From assembly GCA_963667375.1 (NCBI GenBank), contig OY763323.1:1116001-1180000 (forward strand): a DNA stretch of 64,000 bases, given 5' to 3'. The position numbers and the translations under genes are program-made. Below, piece by piece: positions 17,602 to 26,505 of the stretch. The notes below the pieces were generated by a model. That model searched no databases and was not told where the DNA came from. It was given only the letters and a program-made list of their open reading frames with translations. Source of the DNA: G963556115 sp963667375 (GTDB taxonomy: Bacteria > Planctomycetota > SZUA-567). Each line of letters begins with the position of its first letter. Within the stretch, counting starts at the first letter, position 1.

Positions 17602-18528
17602 ATGGTACGTATAATGAATATTAATGATAGACTGAAGACCTGTGTCGGCGAGCTGGAATTTGCTAATCCGATATTTCCGGCTTCCGGAACTTATGGCAGT
17701 GGTAAGGAGTATAGTGATTTTATCGATATCGGCATGTTGGGAGCGGTAGTGACTAAAAGTGTTACTCCGCGAGCGACAATCGGCAATCCGCCGCCGCGGG
17801 TGGTTGAGACACCTTCTGGAATGCTCAATGCTATCGGTCTGCAGAATGGCGGGGTCGAAGAATTCAAGAAAAATCTTCTGCCGCCGCTTTTGGAGGCGAA
17901 TAAGCATATAGTAGTGAATGTTGCGGGTAAGAGTGAGGATGATTATCTGTATGTAGTAGAAGCTCTGGCGGCGGCTCCGGTATCGGCACTGGAGATCAAT
18001 ATCTCCTGTCCGAATGTTAAAGAGGGTGGCATGGCATTCGGTGTATGCGGCAGAAGTTCTGCGGCGCTGGTCTCACGGCTCAAAGGAGTGACTGATTTGC
18101 CGCTGTGGATAAAGTTATCGCCGAATGTAACCGACATTGCTGCAATTGCCGGTGAAATAGCCGGTGCGGGCGCTGATGCACTGGTTGTAAGCAATACCTA
18201 TCTGGGTATGGCTATTGATATTGAAAAGCGTCGTCCTATTTTGGCAAATGTTACCGGTGGTCTTTCCGGTCCTGCGATTCATCCTCTGGCTTTGCGCTGT
18301 GTCTTTCAGGTAGCACGGGCGGTCAGTTGTCCGGTAATCGCTTGTGGCGGTATCGCTGGTGTGCGTGAGGTTGTGGCATTTCTTCTTGCCGGTGCCTGTG
18401 CCTGTGAGGTAGGTATGATGAATTTTCCTGAGCCGGGTATTACGGTCAGACTGATACATGAGCTGGGGATTTGGCTTGAAGAGCATGATACTACGGTTGC
18501 AGAAATTATCGGGGCACTGGAGGTTTGA
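17602..18528 (+). CDS. pyrD: Dihydroorotate dehydrogenase, class 1B catalytic subunit
   Basis: Oxidises dihydroorotate to orotate in pyrimidine synthesis, with FMN. About 308 aa TIM barrel. Start region NINDRLKTCVGELEFANPIF, then GAVVTKSVTPRATIGNPPPR and NAIGLQNGGVEEF. ISCPNVKEGG carries the catalytic Cys of class 1 enzymes (Ser in class 2), and CPVIACGGIAG is the phosphate/FMN loop. Class 1B normally needs the iron-sulfur subunit PyrK, which is not adjacent. The start is ambiguous between ATG 17602 and ATG 17614; no clear Shine-Dalgarno is present for either. Confidence 0.93.
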   Translation: MVRIMNINDRLKTCVGELEFANPIFPASGTYGSGKEYSDFIDIGMLGAVVTKSVTPRATIGNPPPRVVETPSGMLNAIGLQNGGVEEFKKNLLPPLLEANKHIVVNVAGKSEDDYLYVVEALAAAPVSALEINISCPNVKEGGMAFGVCGRSSAALVSRLKGVTDLPLWIKLSPNVTDIAAIAGEIAGAGADALVVSNTYLGMAIDIEKRRPILANVTGGLSGPAIHPLALRCVFQVARAVSCPVIACGGIAGVREVVAFLLAGACACEVGMMNFPEPGITVRLIHELGIWLEEHDTTVAEIIGALEV

Positions 18529-18729
18529 GGTCTCTGGCTTGTGGCTGCGGCATTTTTTTGCATATAACATCAGCCAGGTCTGATCAACAATAAGCCCATA
18601 ATATTTACTGTAATCATGTATTGTGTGTCTTGCTGGCAGCTGTCTTGCTGACTTGTGATTATTTTTAAATATTTTTAGCTTTAACCCTTGATTAATATAT
18701 TTAATTACATAAAATCTTCTACTCAAGAC

Positions 18730-18804
18730 GGTGGCGTAGCCAAGCGGTAAGGCAATGGTTTGCAAAACCATCATGCATCGGTTCAAATCCGATCGCCACC
18801 TCCA
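18730..18804 (+). tRNA. tRNA-Cys (anticodon GCA)
   Basis: A full cloverleaf can be drawn. The acceptor stem is GGTGGCG with CGCCACC. The anticodon stem ATGGT/ACCAT holds the loop TTGCAAA, anticodon GCA at 18762-18764. The T arm is ATCGG-TTCAAAT-CCGAT. Discriminator U and an encoded CCA end the gene, and U73 fits tRNA-Cys identity. No integrase or att duplication is adjacent. Confidence 0.97.
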
Positions 18805-18809
18805 AAGTT

Positions 18810-18846
18810 AAAACACCTGCACTCAGAATGAATGCAGGTGTTTTTT
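18810..18846 (+). terminator. Terminator after tRNA-Cys
   Basis: 12-bp stem AAAACACCTGCA (18810-18821) with TGCAGGTGTTTT (18833-18844) followed by more T, starting 5 nt after the tRNA CCA end. Confidence 0.85.
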
Positions 18847-18891
18847 ATTGAGTCAAATATCATTTTGAATTGCAGTGTTCTGTTTATACAA

Positions 18892-18925
18892 TAAAAAAGA
18901 CGCAGAGACCAAGGTTCACTGCGTC
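18892..18925 (-). terminator. Terminator of the glutaredoxin-like gene
   Basis: Stem GACGCAG (18899-18905) with CTGCGTC (18919-18925). On the minus strand it is followed by TTTTTTAT. It lies 23 bp after the stop of the minus-strand gene at 18949. Confidence 0.75.
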
Positions 18926-18948
18926 TATTCAAGGTAATTTATTCCCGT

Positions 18949-19215
18949 TTACTGGTTTGCTTTGCGCATCTTCTTCAGCTGACGCATCGCTCCAGGGTAA
19001 TCATGGAACTGATCATCAACTTTGATGAGCGGTAGAGAATCGTGGTAGGTGTGTGCCGCCATGGCTTCAACCGAACCATCCTCTCTCCAGCCTTCATGGT
19101 GCTCAATGTGATAAGAAAGATTATGTTCCTGATAGTCAAACCCCATCATTTTAATCTTCTTTTTTGCTGCTTCACATATACCGCAACCTGGCTTTGAATA
19201 AACTTGAATTACCAT
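18949..19215 (-). CDS. Glutaredoxin-like protein
   Basis: 88 aa with a thioredoxin-fold start (VIQVYSKPGCGICEAAKKKI): redox motif CGIC at about 11-14 and a cis-Pro in SLPLIKVDD. It carries an insert rich in His and acidic residues (YHIEHHEGWREDGSVEAMAA) not usual in classical glutaredoxins, and ends with a basic helix. It probably reduces disulfides or handles a thiol cofactor in the cytoplasm. GGGGGAAG lies upstream of the ATG and a terminator follows, so it is monocistronic. Confidence 0.82.
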   Translation of the reverse strand: MVIQVYSKPGCGICEAAKKKIKMMGFDYQEHNLSYHIEHHEGWREDGSVEAMAAHTYHDSLPLIKVDDQFHDYPGAMRQLKKMRKANQ

Positions 19216-19837
19216 TGTCGTCTTCCCCCTTTAAAATGGTTATTATAAAATCTTTATATTTACTTCTGAACGCTAACAACTTATAAACGTACAGAAGAGG
19301 CTAATAATCTTATCAACTTTAGTCGTAAATATACGAGCATAGTTGAGATTTCTAATATTAATAATAAAAATAATTAATAATTCTGAAATCGTTGCAGGAT
19401 TGGAGTTCGCTTCAACTAATTCCGTTTATACAGGAAATAACGGTTAAAATCAAGAAAAAAAATAACAAAATATAGTAATAAAAAAAATATTGACACTATA
19501 TATAGTGCTTGTTTGGTATGTCTCGATTGTTTCGATCAAATATAAATCCTTGAGTGATAGAGATTAACTACAAGGTGCACAAAATGTGAAATAGCATATC
19601 TGGTAAGAAAATAATTTACGAAAAAAATTGATTGTACAAATTATTTTTAAGGTAATATTTGAGAGCAAATTATGGCATAAAAAAATGTCTTTATCAGGTA
19701 TTATTTCCTGAATTCTCTAACCTGATACCGGTTATGTACTTGCTGCAGAAGTGAATTACGCTGTGATGATATCAAGATCTCAGGTGACAATTTAATCCAC
19801 GCTGTAGAATATGAAGTACGGGATGAATTTAAACAGC
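19216..19837. other. 622-bp AT-rich gap without a gene
   Basis: No open frame with a ribosome-binding site is seen on either strand. Visible structure: a perfect 14-bp palindrome at 19494-19507; a TGATATCA core at 19767-19774, similar to the paired palindromes at 40115-40146; and ATCAGGT/ACCTGAT arms near 19694-19736. It could hold the glutaredoxin-like promoter and an untranslated RNA, but I recognise no RNA family. Confidence 0.4.
19494..19507. repeat. Perfect 14-bp palindrome CACTATATATAGTG
   Basis: Self-complementary over all 14 bases, directly after TATTGA, so that TTGACA overlaps its left edge. It looks like an operator embedded in a promoter, but the nearest plus-strand gene is over 1.2 kb away. 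Confidence 0.4.
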
Positions 19838-20611
19838 TTATAATACTTTGGTCCAGATACGATCATTATAATCAAAATCCACCTGCAGGTTAATGTCAAA
19901 GGCATCACTCATATTTTTACTGTTGATAACCTCATGTTTCTTACCTTGATGTATAATTCGGCCTTTTTTGATTATTAGGGCGTGAGTGGTCATCGCAGGT
20001 ATTTCCTCGGTGTGATGGGTTACATAGAGGAGATTTGTAATCGGCATTTTTTCGATTGATTCCAGCAGGTCTTCGCGGCTGTTTATATCCAGACCGGCAC
20101 AAACTTCATCAAGAATAAGGATGTCAGGGTTGCTTATCAGGGATCGAGCCAGTCTTACCTTCTGTTTTTCACCCTGTGAGAGCTTGCAGAACTGGCGTTT
20201 GGCAATGTGGCTGCAGTTTAATGAACTCAGCAGGTCATGCGCGATATCGATATCCACACTTGAGGGTTGCTGATATAATTCATAGGTAGAATAAATTCCG
20301 GTTATTACGAGATTAAGCGCGGTTTCTGTAGGTGGCAGCCATTTGTCAATACTTGCTCCAACCCAGCCGATGCGTTTTTTCAGTTTTGGTAGATCACAGA
20401 AACCGAGCTGCTGCCCAAAGAGCCATATTGAGCCGGTAGTAGGCCAGAGATCACCATAGATTGCCCGTAAAAGGCTGGTCTTGCCTGAGCCGTTACAGCC
20501 GATAAGTGCCCAGTGCTCATGTGGTTGTATTTCCCAGTCTATTCCTCTGATAATCTGGTTGTCATTTCGGATTATATGAATATCGGTAGTTTTTATAATT
20601 GAAGAGTTCAT
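19838..20611 (-). CDS. ABC-type ATP-binding protein, ModF/YlmA-like
   Basis: 257 aa from the ATG at 20611; a frame extension upstream is a low-complexity AT-rich stretch and is not counted. Walker A GCNGSGKTS at 38-46, signature LSQGEKQKVRLARS, Walker B ILILDEVCAGLD and H-loop YVTHHTEEIP are complete, so it should hydrolyse ATP. No permease or binding protein is adjacent. The sequence style fits stand-alone ABC proteins such as ModF and YlmA. The function is unassigned. It is followed by the 622-bp gap. Confidence 0.85.
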   Translation of the reverse strand: MNSSIIKTTDIHIIRNDNQIIRGIDWEIQPHEHWALIGCNGSGKTSLLRAIYGDLWPTTGSIWLFGQQLGFCDLPKLKKRIGWVGASIDKWLPPTETALNLVITGIYSTYELYQQPSSVDIDIAHDLLSSLNCSHIAKRQFCKLSQGEKQKVRLARSLISNPDILILDEVCAGLDINSREDLLESIEKMPITNLLYVTHHTEEIPAMTTHALIIKKGRIIHQGKKHEVINSKNMSDAFDINLQVDFDYNDRIWTKVL

Positions 20612-20748
20612 AGCTGCCTGTATTTGTACTGTAAAAAAAAAAAAATTCTGTAGCCGGAAAAAATGCAACAAGTAATTAATTAATAATATAATATATGTGT
20701 TAATTATCAAGTGTGTGGAATTAAAACTAAAATTTAAGGTAAGTAGGG

Positions 20749-21990
20749 ATGAGTATTAATTATATAGCGCGTCAGCCTATTCTTGATCTGAAACTTAACA
20801 CTTGGGGTTATGAGCTTTTGTTTAGAGCCGGGATGGAAAATTCATTTTTAAGCAGTGAAAACCGTTATGATGGTGATACTGCTACCATGTCGGTTATTAA
20901 CAATGCATTGCTCGATAATATTCATAATCTGTCGCTCGGAGTGATGAGTCTGATAAATTTTACCCGCGGACTTATACTCGACGATTATGCGTTACTGCTC
21001 AATAAGGCCAATACTATAATCGAAATTCTTGAAAATGTGCTGCCGGATACCGAAGTGGTATATGCCTGTAAAAAACTGAAGGATAAGGGGTATATTCTCG
21101 CCTTGGATGATTTCTTTTTCCGGGAGGAGTATCATGAACTGCTGATACTGGCGGATATTGTAAAAATCGATTTTATTGCTACCAAACGCAATGAAATAGT
21201 CGAGCTTGTTGCTAAACTCAAACCCTATAACGTAAAACTGCTTGCTGAAAAAATCGAAAATTATAATGATTTTGAATTCGCTAAAGAATTGGGATGTATT
21301 TATTTTCAGGGTTATTTTTTCAGTAAACCGGTGATGGTGAAACGTGAAAACATTCAGGAGCCGAAGCTGGCCAAACTGCAGCTTCTGGGGGAAGTAAATT
21401 CTAAGATGTTCGATATTGGAAATATTGAGAATATAATCAAGAGTGATCCGGTATTGACTCTGCGGCTGTTGCGTTATCTCAATTCGGCATTTTTCGGTCT
21501 GCGAAATGAAGTTAAGAATATACATCATGCGATTATTATGCTGGGACCTAAAAAGCTGCGGCGCTGGATTACAGTGATAATTGCGGCGGATATTAGTGAG
21601 GGTAAGCCGATAGAACTTCTTAAAGAGAGTTTATTCAGGGCAAAATTCTGTGAGCTTCTTGGTGAAAATGCCAAAGGAGCGGAGAAGGATGAAGATTTCT
21701 TCATGCTGGGGCTGCTTTCACATATTGATGCTTTTTTCGGGCAGCCTAAGAGTGTACTTCTCGAAGATTTGCCGATATCTCATAATATAAAAAATGTATT
21801 GATTGGGAGTGATGAACCCAGCCTGCTCCATGATTCGCTGGAGATAGCCCAGGCTCTGGGTATGGGTATGTGGGATTATGTGGATAATATTTCGCAGAAG
21901 AATAATATTGACGGCAGTCTGATAAAAAATTCATATTTCAGCGCGGTTAATCATGCCAATGATTATGTTGCTATGGTGCCGGAAAAATAA
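20749..21990 (+). CDS. EAL-HDOD protein (YuxH type)
   Basis: 413 aa. The N-terminal EAL-like half (about 1-200) opens with YIARQPILDLKLNTWGYELL and has LALDDFFF, VKIDFI, LLAEKIEN and YFQGYFFSKPV. The usual metal and catalytic residues of active c-di-GMP phosphodiesterases are not conserved, as in other YuxH-type proteins, so it probably binds a partner instead of degrading c-di-GMP. The C-terminal HDOD half (about 205-400) has SDPVLTLRLLRYLNSAFFGL and IHHAIIMLGPKKLRRW. It is the second HDOD protein in the window. Confidence 0.88.
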   Translation: MSINYIARQPILDLKLNTWGYELLFRAGMENSFLSSENRYDGDTATMSVINNALLDNIHNLSLGVMSLINFTRGLILDDYALLLNKANTIIEILENVLPDTEVVYACKKLKDKGYILALDDFFFREEYHELLILADIVKIDFIATKRNEIVELVAKLKPYNVKLLAEKIENYNDFEFAKELGCIYFQGYFFSKPVMVKRENIQEPKLAKLQLLGEVNSKMFDIGNIENIIKSDPVLTLRLLRYLNSAFFGLRNEVKNIHHAIIMLGPKKLRRWITVIIAADISEGKPIELLKESLFRAKFCELLGENAKGAEKDEDFFMLGLLSHIDAFFGQPKSVLLEDLPISHNIKNVLIGSDEPSLLHDSLEIAQALGMGMWDYVDNISQKNNIDGSLIKNSYFSAVNHANDYVAMVPEK

Positions 21991-22017
21991 GGTCCGGACA
22001 GTAACCTGTGCCGGACC
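21991..22017. terminator. Hairpin between convergent genes
   Basis: GGTCCGG (21991-21997) and CCGGACC (22011-22017), beginning right after the EAL-HDOD stop; the opposite gene ends at 22049. GC-rich stem without a strong T-run, so termination is probable, not certain. Confidence 0.55.
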
Positions 22018-22048
22018 TGTGCTGAATATATTATTTAGAAGCGAGAAT

Positions 22049-22546
22049 TTATTTGCTGGGTGCCGGTTTCTCCATACTGGTTTTCTGCATTGCGGCATTC
22101 TTCTTTTTGAAATCTGCAAGTGAACTGTAGTCGGTGATAGTGAGTTTGCCGTTACCTCCATTGAACTGCAGCATGCCGTCAACATAGACAACCTTCTTTT
22201 CAGACTCTTTCTGAATACGCTCCATGCCGTTCTTTTCACCTTCGCTCATACCGATAATGCCAAATTCCTTGACAATGTTTTTGCCCATCTTATCAAGATT
22301 TACCGGGATGCCTATCAGCTGACCCTGAGGATTCTTTGGCGATTGAACTTTGGTAAGCAGGATAACATTTGTGGCATCTTTGGCGTTGATCAGGATTACA
22401 CCGATTCCTTTGAGTGGTTTGTCAGCAGTTTTCTGAGTAGCGGCAGGTTTTTTCTGTGGTGCTTTTTCATCTGCTTTTACTGCCGCTGAACTTAGAACTG
22501 CCAGGGTGAGCAGTAGAAAAACCTGAATAAATCTCTTAGTCTTCAT
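22049..22546 (-). CDS. Secreted protein of unknown function
   Basis: 165 aa. Clear Sec signal peptide (FIQVFLLLTLAVLSSAAVKA) with cleavage after AVKA near residue 25, then a Lys/Ala/Pro-rich linker. A small mixed domain follows (GIGVILINAKDATNVILLTK). The motif VVYVDGMLQFNGGNGKLTIT near the C-terminus suggests a beta-rich fold, and the tail is Lys/Pro rich. I do not recognise the family. AAGGAAAT precedes the ATG. It ends 31 bp from the EAL-HDOD terminator hairpin and starts 97 bp from the priA stop. Probably periplasmic. Confidence 0.65.
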   Translation of the reverse strand: MKTKRFIQVFLLLTLAVLSSAAVKADEKAPQKKPAATQKTADKPLKGIGVILINAKDATNVILLTKVQSPKNPQGQLIGIPVNLDKMGKNIVKEFGIIGMSEGEKNGMERIQKESEKKVVYVDGMLQFNGGNGKLTITDYSSLADFKKKNAAMQKTSMEKPAPSK

Positions 22547-22643
22547 ATTATTTCCTTATATATTTGTATTTAAAAATTAAGCGAAGCTGCTTATATCACT
22601 AACTATCATAGACTATAACGATTCCTTTGGTAAAAATAATAAT

Positions 22644-24920
22644 TTATAGCAGCGAAATCGGATCGACATCAATTACCAGCTTGAGACTGCGTTTTTGTTT
22701 TTTATAAATATTCGCGGCTCCGTTGAGCATTTGCGATATTTCCTTATGGGTTTTGGCTTTCAGCAGTATATGGTAGCGATATTCTTCCTGCAGCCGTGAC
22801 AGCGGGCAGGGGCTGGGACCGAGCACCGCCAGCGGTGAAGGGGCATTTTCCCGGTAACGCTGAGCCAGTTCAGCCAGATATGATTTTACCTCTCCTTCGT
22901 TGATGGCTCTGCCGACAATTCTTGCTACTCTGCCATAGGGTGGATAGGAGAGCTGGGCTCTGAATTCCAGTTCTTTTTGGGCAAAACCTTCAAAATCCTG
23001 ATCTATTGCGTATTGGATAGCGTAATGCTCGGGCTGAAAAGCCTGTATGACCGCTACCCCCGGATTTTCCGCTCTGCCGGCACGACCGACAACCTGGGTA
23101 ACCAGCTGGAAGGTTCGTTCTGCAGCGCGAAAATCCGGCATGTCAATTGCACTGTCTCCGGCCAGTACTCCGACCAGGGTTACATTGGGAAAATCGAAGC
23201 CTTTGGTTACCATCTGAGTGCCGACCAAAATATCATATTCATTGTTGGCGAAAGCCGCCAGCGCGCGGGCATGGGAATCACGTCTATTCATGGTATCTGA
23301 GTCCATGCGCAGAACCCGGGCTTCCGGCGCAAGTTTGCCGAGTATATCCTCAATTCTTTCGGTGCCGGTACCGCTGAAACGGAGATTTCTTGCACTGCAG
23401 TTGGGGCATTCCTCCGGCGGGTGGACGGCAAAATCACAGTAGTGACAGCGCAGCAGATTGGAACCGCGGTGATAGGTGAGTGCGATTTCACAGTTGGGAC
23501 ATTTGAGGGTTTCCCCGCAGGAGAGACACTTTATATTGGTGTTGAAGCCCCGCCGGTTTAGAAAAAGGATAGCCTGTTTCTCATGTGCCAGACAGTTCAG
23601 CAGCTCCCGCTCCAGACGGCGTGAGAACATGACTACTTTTTTGCGTTCGGTATATTCTTCCTTCATATCCACGGTGATTGTCTGCGGCGGGGTGGCTATA
23701 CCGGGGCGCTCGGTAAGGCGGAGGAGCTGGTATTTACGGTTGAGAGCATTTAGCCAGCTTTCCAGCGACGGGGTGGCTGAACCGAGAATAATACTGGCAT
23801 TCTCCTGTTTGGCGCGCATTACCGCCAGATCTCTTCCATGGTACCGGGGATCATTCTCCTGCTTGAAGGTATGCTCATGTTCCTCATCAACAATTATCAG
23901 ACCGAGATTCGGCAGCGGAGCGAATATCGCCGAGCGGGCTCCGACTACAACCTTGACTTCGCCCCGTCGGAGTCGGCGCCAGGCTTCAGCTCTCTCACCA
24001 TCGGACATGTGAGAATGCATTGCCACTACCTCACCCGCCCGCTCCTTGAAACGTCCGAGTGTCTGTGGGGTAAGACTTATTTCCGGTACCAGTACCAGTA
24101 CGCTCTTATTCTGCAGAAGAGCGTGGGACATGCAGCGCAGATAGACCTCGGTCTTACCACTGCCGGTGATACCGTAAAGCAGAAAGGCGGTGAAGGCGTT
24201 ACTGTCAAGAGACTGATTTATGGCGGTAATTGCCTGGCTCTGTTCAAGATTGAGTACAATATCTTTTTTATCGGGTTTGAGACTTATCCGGTCACGGTCA
24301 TATATTCTTTCACTGATAGTGAGCAGTCCGCGTTTTTCCAGGCTGTGCAGAGTCTGATGGCTCGAATTGCTGTAACGGATCACCTGTGAAGCCAGAATTT
24401 CAGCTGAGGTGTTTTTTTCAATGAGATATCTGAGAACCGATTCTTGTTTTGCAGCGTTTTTAGGCAGAAACGCCAGTTCAAGTTTGGTTTCTTCCATATT
24501 TTTGGCCAGCTTTACATAGAGAGCGGTTTCAGTTTTATGTCCACGTCGAACTGCAGAAGGTACAGCGGCAGCCAGCATCATACCCCAGCTGCTGTAATAG
24601 TAGTTAGCTGCCCAGCGGGTAAGTTCCAGCAGGCTTTCCAGAACTATCTCTCCTTCCGGGCCTGCGGAGATAATATCCCGGCATTTCTCCGGATCTATCG
24701 GGCATTTTTCGGTTACTTCAACGCAGAAACCGCGTATGCGTCTGGGGCCGAACGGTGCTATTACCCGGCTTCCGGGCTGGATCTTGCCGAGCAGTTTTTC
24801 AGGAATTGAGTAATGGTAAATTGTAGTTAGCGGTGCTTCAACGGCGATAGCGGCGTACATAGGATTTTTAGAGTCTTTTAATAATATAATGTCTGTTCGG
24901 TTATTTATCATCTCGGTCAC
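22644..24920 (-). CDS. priA: Primosomal replication helicase PriA
   Basis: Restarts stalled replication forks by remodelling them and loading the replicative helicase. 758 aa, normal size. Walker A YGITGSGKTEVY (about 249-260), Walker B VDEEHEHTF, and helicase motifs such as LGSATPSLESW and GTQMVTKGFDFPNV. The zinc-binding insert has eight Cys (CLSCGETLKCPNC, CHYC, CPNC), all present. The frame begins with GTG 24920; ATG 24911 is an equally possible start. The N-terminal DNA-binding domain (VEAPLTTIYHYSIPEKL) is complete. Confidence 0.96.
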   Translation of the reverse strand: MTEMINNRTDIILLKDSKNPMYAAIAVEAPLTTIYHYSIPEKLLGKIQPGSRVIAPFGPRRIRGFCVEVTEKCPIDPEKCRDIISAGPEGEIVLESLLELTRWAANYYYSSWGMMLAAAVPSAVRRGHKTETALYVKLAKNMEETKLELAFLPKNAAKQESVLRYLIEKNTSAEILASQVIRYSNSSHQTLHSLEKRGLLTISERIYDRDRISLKPDKKDIVLNLEQSQAITAINQSLDSNAFTAFLLYGITGSGKTEVYLRCMSHALLQNKSVLVLVPEISLTPQTLGRFKERAGEVVAMHSHMSDGERAEAWRRLRRGEVKVVVGARSAIFAPLPNLGLIIVDEEHEHTFKQENDPRYHGRDLAVMRAKQENASIILGSATPSLESWLNALNRKYQLLRLTERPGIATPPQTITVDMKEEYTERKKVVMFSRRLERELLNCLAHEKQAILFLNRRGFNTNIKCLSCGETLKCPNCEIALTYHRGSNLLRCHYCDFAVHPPEECPNCSARNLRFSGTGTERIEDILGKLAPEARVLRMDSDTMNRRDSHARALAAFANNEYDILVGTQMVTKGFDFPNVTLVGVLAGDSAIDMPDFRAAERTFQLVTQVVGRAGRAENPGVAVIQAFQPEHYAIQYAIDQDFEGFAQKELEFRAQLSYPPYGRVARIVGRAINEGEVKSYLAELAQRYRENAPSPLAVLGPSPCPLSRLQEEYRYHILLKAKTHKEISQMLNGAANIYKKQKRSLKLVIDVDPISLL

Positions 24921-25173
24921 GGTGTTGTCTACTCGCTGATTATACAGAATAAACCTGCAGATGACAGTAATTCTTTTTTTAGTTGCAGCTTGATTATTGG
25001 TTTAGGGTTTTTAACCGGAACGGGGGGGATAAAAAAATGATTATCGTTATAGTTCATCAGGCAATCTGACCGATAAATTACCAGTGCAGCCTCTGAGTAT
25101 GGCAGCGGAGGTGGTTAAAATGTTAATTACTGGAGAAGTGTTTTATATATAATATATTGCTCTGGAGTGAGTT

Positions 25174-26394
25174 ATGAGAAAAATTGTAGTTGCTTTCGGA
25201 TATGTTCTGACTGTACTGTCGGTAAGTTTAATGAGTGGATGCGGCTTACTGAATCTTGGTGGCGGCAATGGTAAGACCGATAATCAGAATGTCTATGCGC
25301 CGGTTGCCAACGGGGATATGCAGATGCAGCGGGATGCGGTTCCGGTTCAGGTTAAGGGTGAGCAGGGTATGCACTATGATCCGCGGCAGTGGGTTGCCAA
25401 TGTCTATAATCCTAATCAGATCGGTAATCTGCTGACAAATTCTGGACAGACCGGAATGACCAGGCAGACCTTTACCGAATCCGGCGGTGACCTGCAGGTG
25501 AATGTTTCACCCGACGGTAAGGTTATGGCTTATTCCAGTACACGTTTCTCACGTACTCCTCAGATCTGTCTGCAGGGGGTGAGTGCAAAAGCGGTACAGC
25601 TGATGACTCAGGATAATATGAGTGATATGATGCCGGCTTTCAGTCCTGATGGAAAGTTTATTGTCTGGGCGAGTGACCGTTATGGTAACTGGGATATTCT
25701 GCTGCAGAAGTCCGATGCCAGACCTGATAGCAAACCCCGTCAGATAACCCGTTCCACCGATGATGATATTCATCCTTCATGGAGTCCTGACAGCAGGTTC
25801 ATTGCTTTCTCACGCTTCAACTCTATGGATGGAAACTGGCAGATATGGGTGATAGATACCAAGAATGATACTATAAGTTATCTTACTGAAGGTCTGTTCC
25901 CGCGTTTTAAACCGATGGTTGATAAGGCTGAAGACGACAGGACGTTGTATACACTGGTGTATCAGCGTAATCGTAAGCGTGATATCCCTCTTTACAGTAT
26001 CTGGACAAATACCTTTACTGCGGAGGAGAATGGTTCGGTTGAATCAGTACGGGCACCAATGGAGATTATTGCCAATGACAAGTGGGCGGCGATTACCCCC
26101 TGCTGGAGTCCGAATGGCGATTATATTGCTTTTGCCACCGTTGGTAAGAGTGCCCTGGCGCAGTGGCAGGCCCGTATGTATAAGCCGGATGATATCTGGG
26201 TAGTACGGGTCGACGGTACCGATCTGACCCAGATTACCAGTCATAGTGCGCCGGACTGGAATCCATATTGGGCAATAGATGTAAATAACCCTGATGATCC
26301 GAATGGTAGAATATTCTTTACCAGTGACCGGACTGGTAATGCTAATATCTGGAGTGTTAAACCGATTATTGCCGGTATGGTGGCGTTGAAATAA
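25174..26394 (+). CDS. TolB-like beta-propeller lipoprotein
   Basis: 406 aa. Lipoprotein signal with lipobox LMSGC (Cys 23). From about residue 105 onward there are repeated PD40/WD40-like blades: VNVSPDGKVMAYSS, PAFSPDGKFIVWASDRYGNW, PSWSPDSRFIAFSRF, PCWSPNGDYIAFAT, and FFTSDRTGNANIWSV. This matches the C-terminal propeller of TolB, but TolB is usually a soluble periplasmic protein with a distinct N-terminal domain; here the N-terminus is a lipid anchor and a Gln/Met-rich linker. No tol-pal genes adjoin. GGAGTGAG precedes the ATG. It leads a plus-strand run of envelope genes. Confidence 0.82.
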   Translation: MRKIVVAFGYVLTVLSVSLMSGCGLLNLGGGNGKTDNQNVYAPVANGDMQMQRDAVPVQVKGEQGMHYDPRQWVANVYNPNQIGNLLTNSGQTGMTRQTFTESGGDLQVNVSPDGKVMAYSSTRFSRTPQICLQGVSAKAVQLMTQDNMSDMMPAFSPDGKFIVWASDRYGNWDILLQKSDARPDSKPRQITRSTDDDIHPSWSPDSRFIAFSRFNSMDGNWQIWVIDTKNDTISYLTEGLFPRFKPMVDKAEDDRTLYTLVYQRNRKRDIPLYSIWTNTFTAEENGSVESVRAPMEIIANDKWAAITPCWSPNGDYIAFATVGKSALAQWQARMYKPDDIWVVRVDGTDLTQITSHSAPDWNPYWAIDVNNPDDPNGRIFFTSDRTGNANIWSVKPIIAGMVALK

Positions 26395-26505
26395 GCAGGG
26401 AGCAGCCGATCTTTCTGATAAATTCGTAAATTATCTGAATTGATTATCCGGTTATTGTGATGTAAAGGTATTATCAGAAATTTTAACTGATTGAGGATAA
26501 TGTTG

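Noticed and set aside
18730..18804. Integration site or genomic island at the tRNA-Cys
   Set aside because: No integrase, no duplicated tRNA 3' end and normal-looking neighbours.
20612..20710. N-terminal extension of the ABC ATPase to 20710
   Set aside because: The extension is a low-complexity AT-rich stretch with poly-Phe; the ATG at 20611 starts at the family-typical position.
25119..25148. A 9-codon frame with GGAGGTGG upstream, before the TolB-like lipoprotein
   Set aside because: Too short to support; could be a leader peptide but has no attenuator hairpin.
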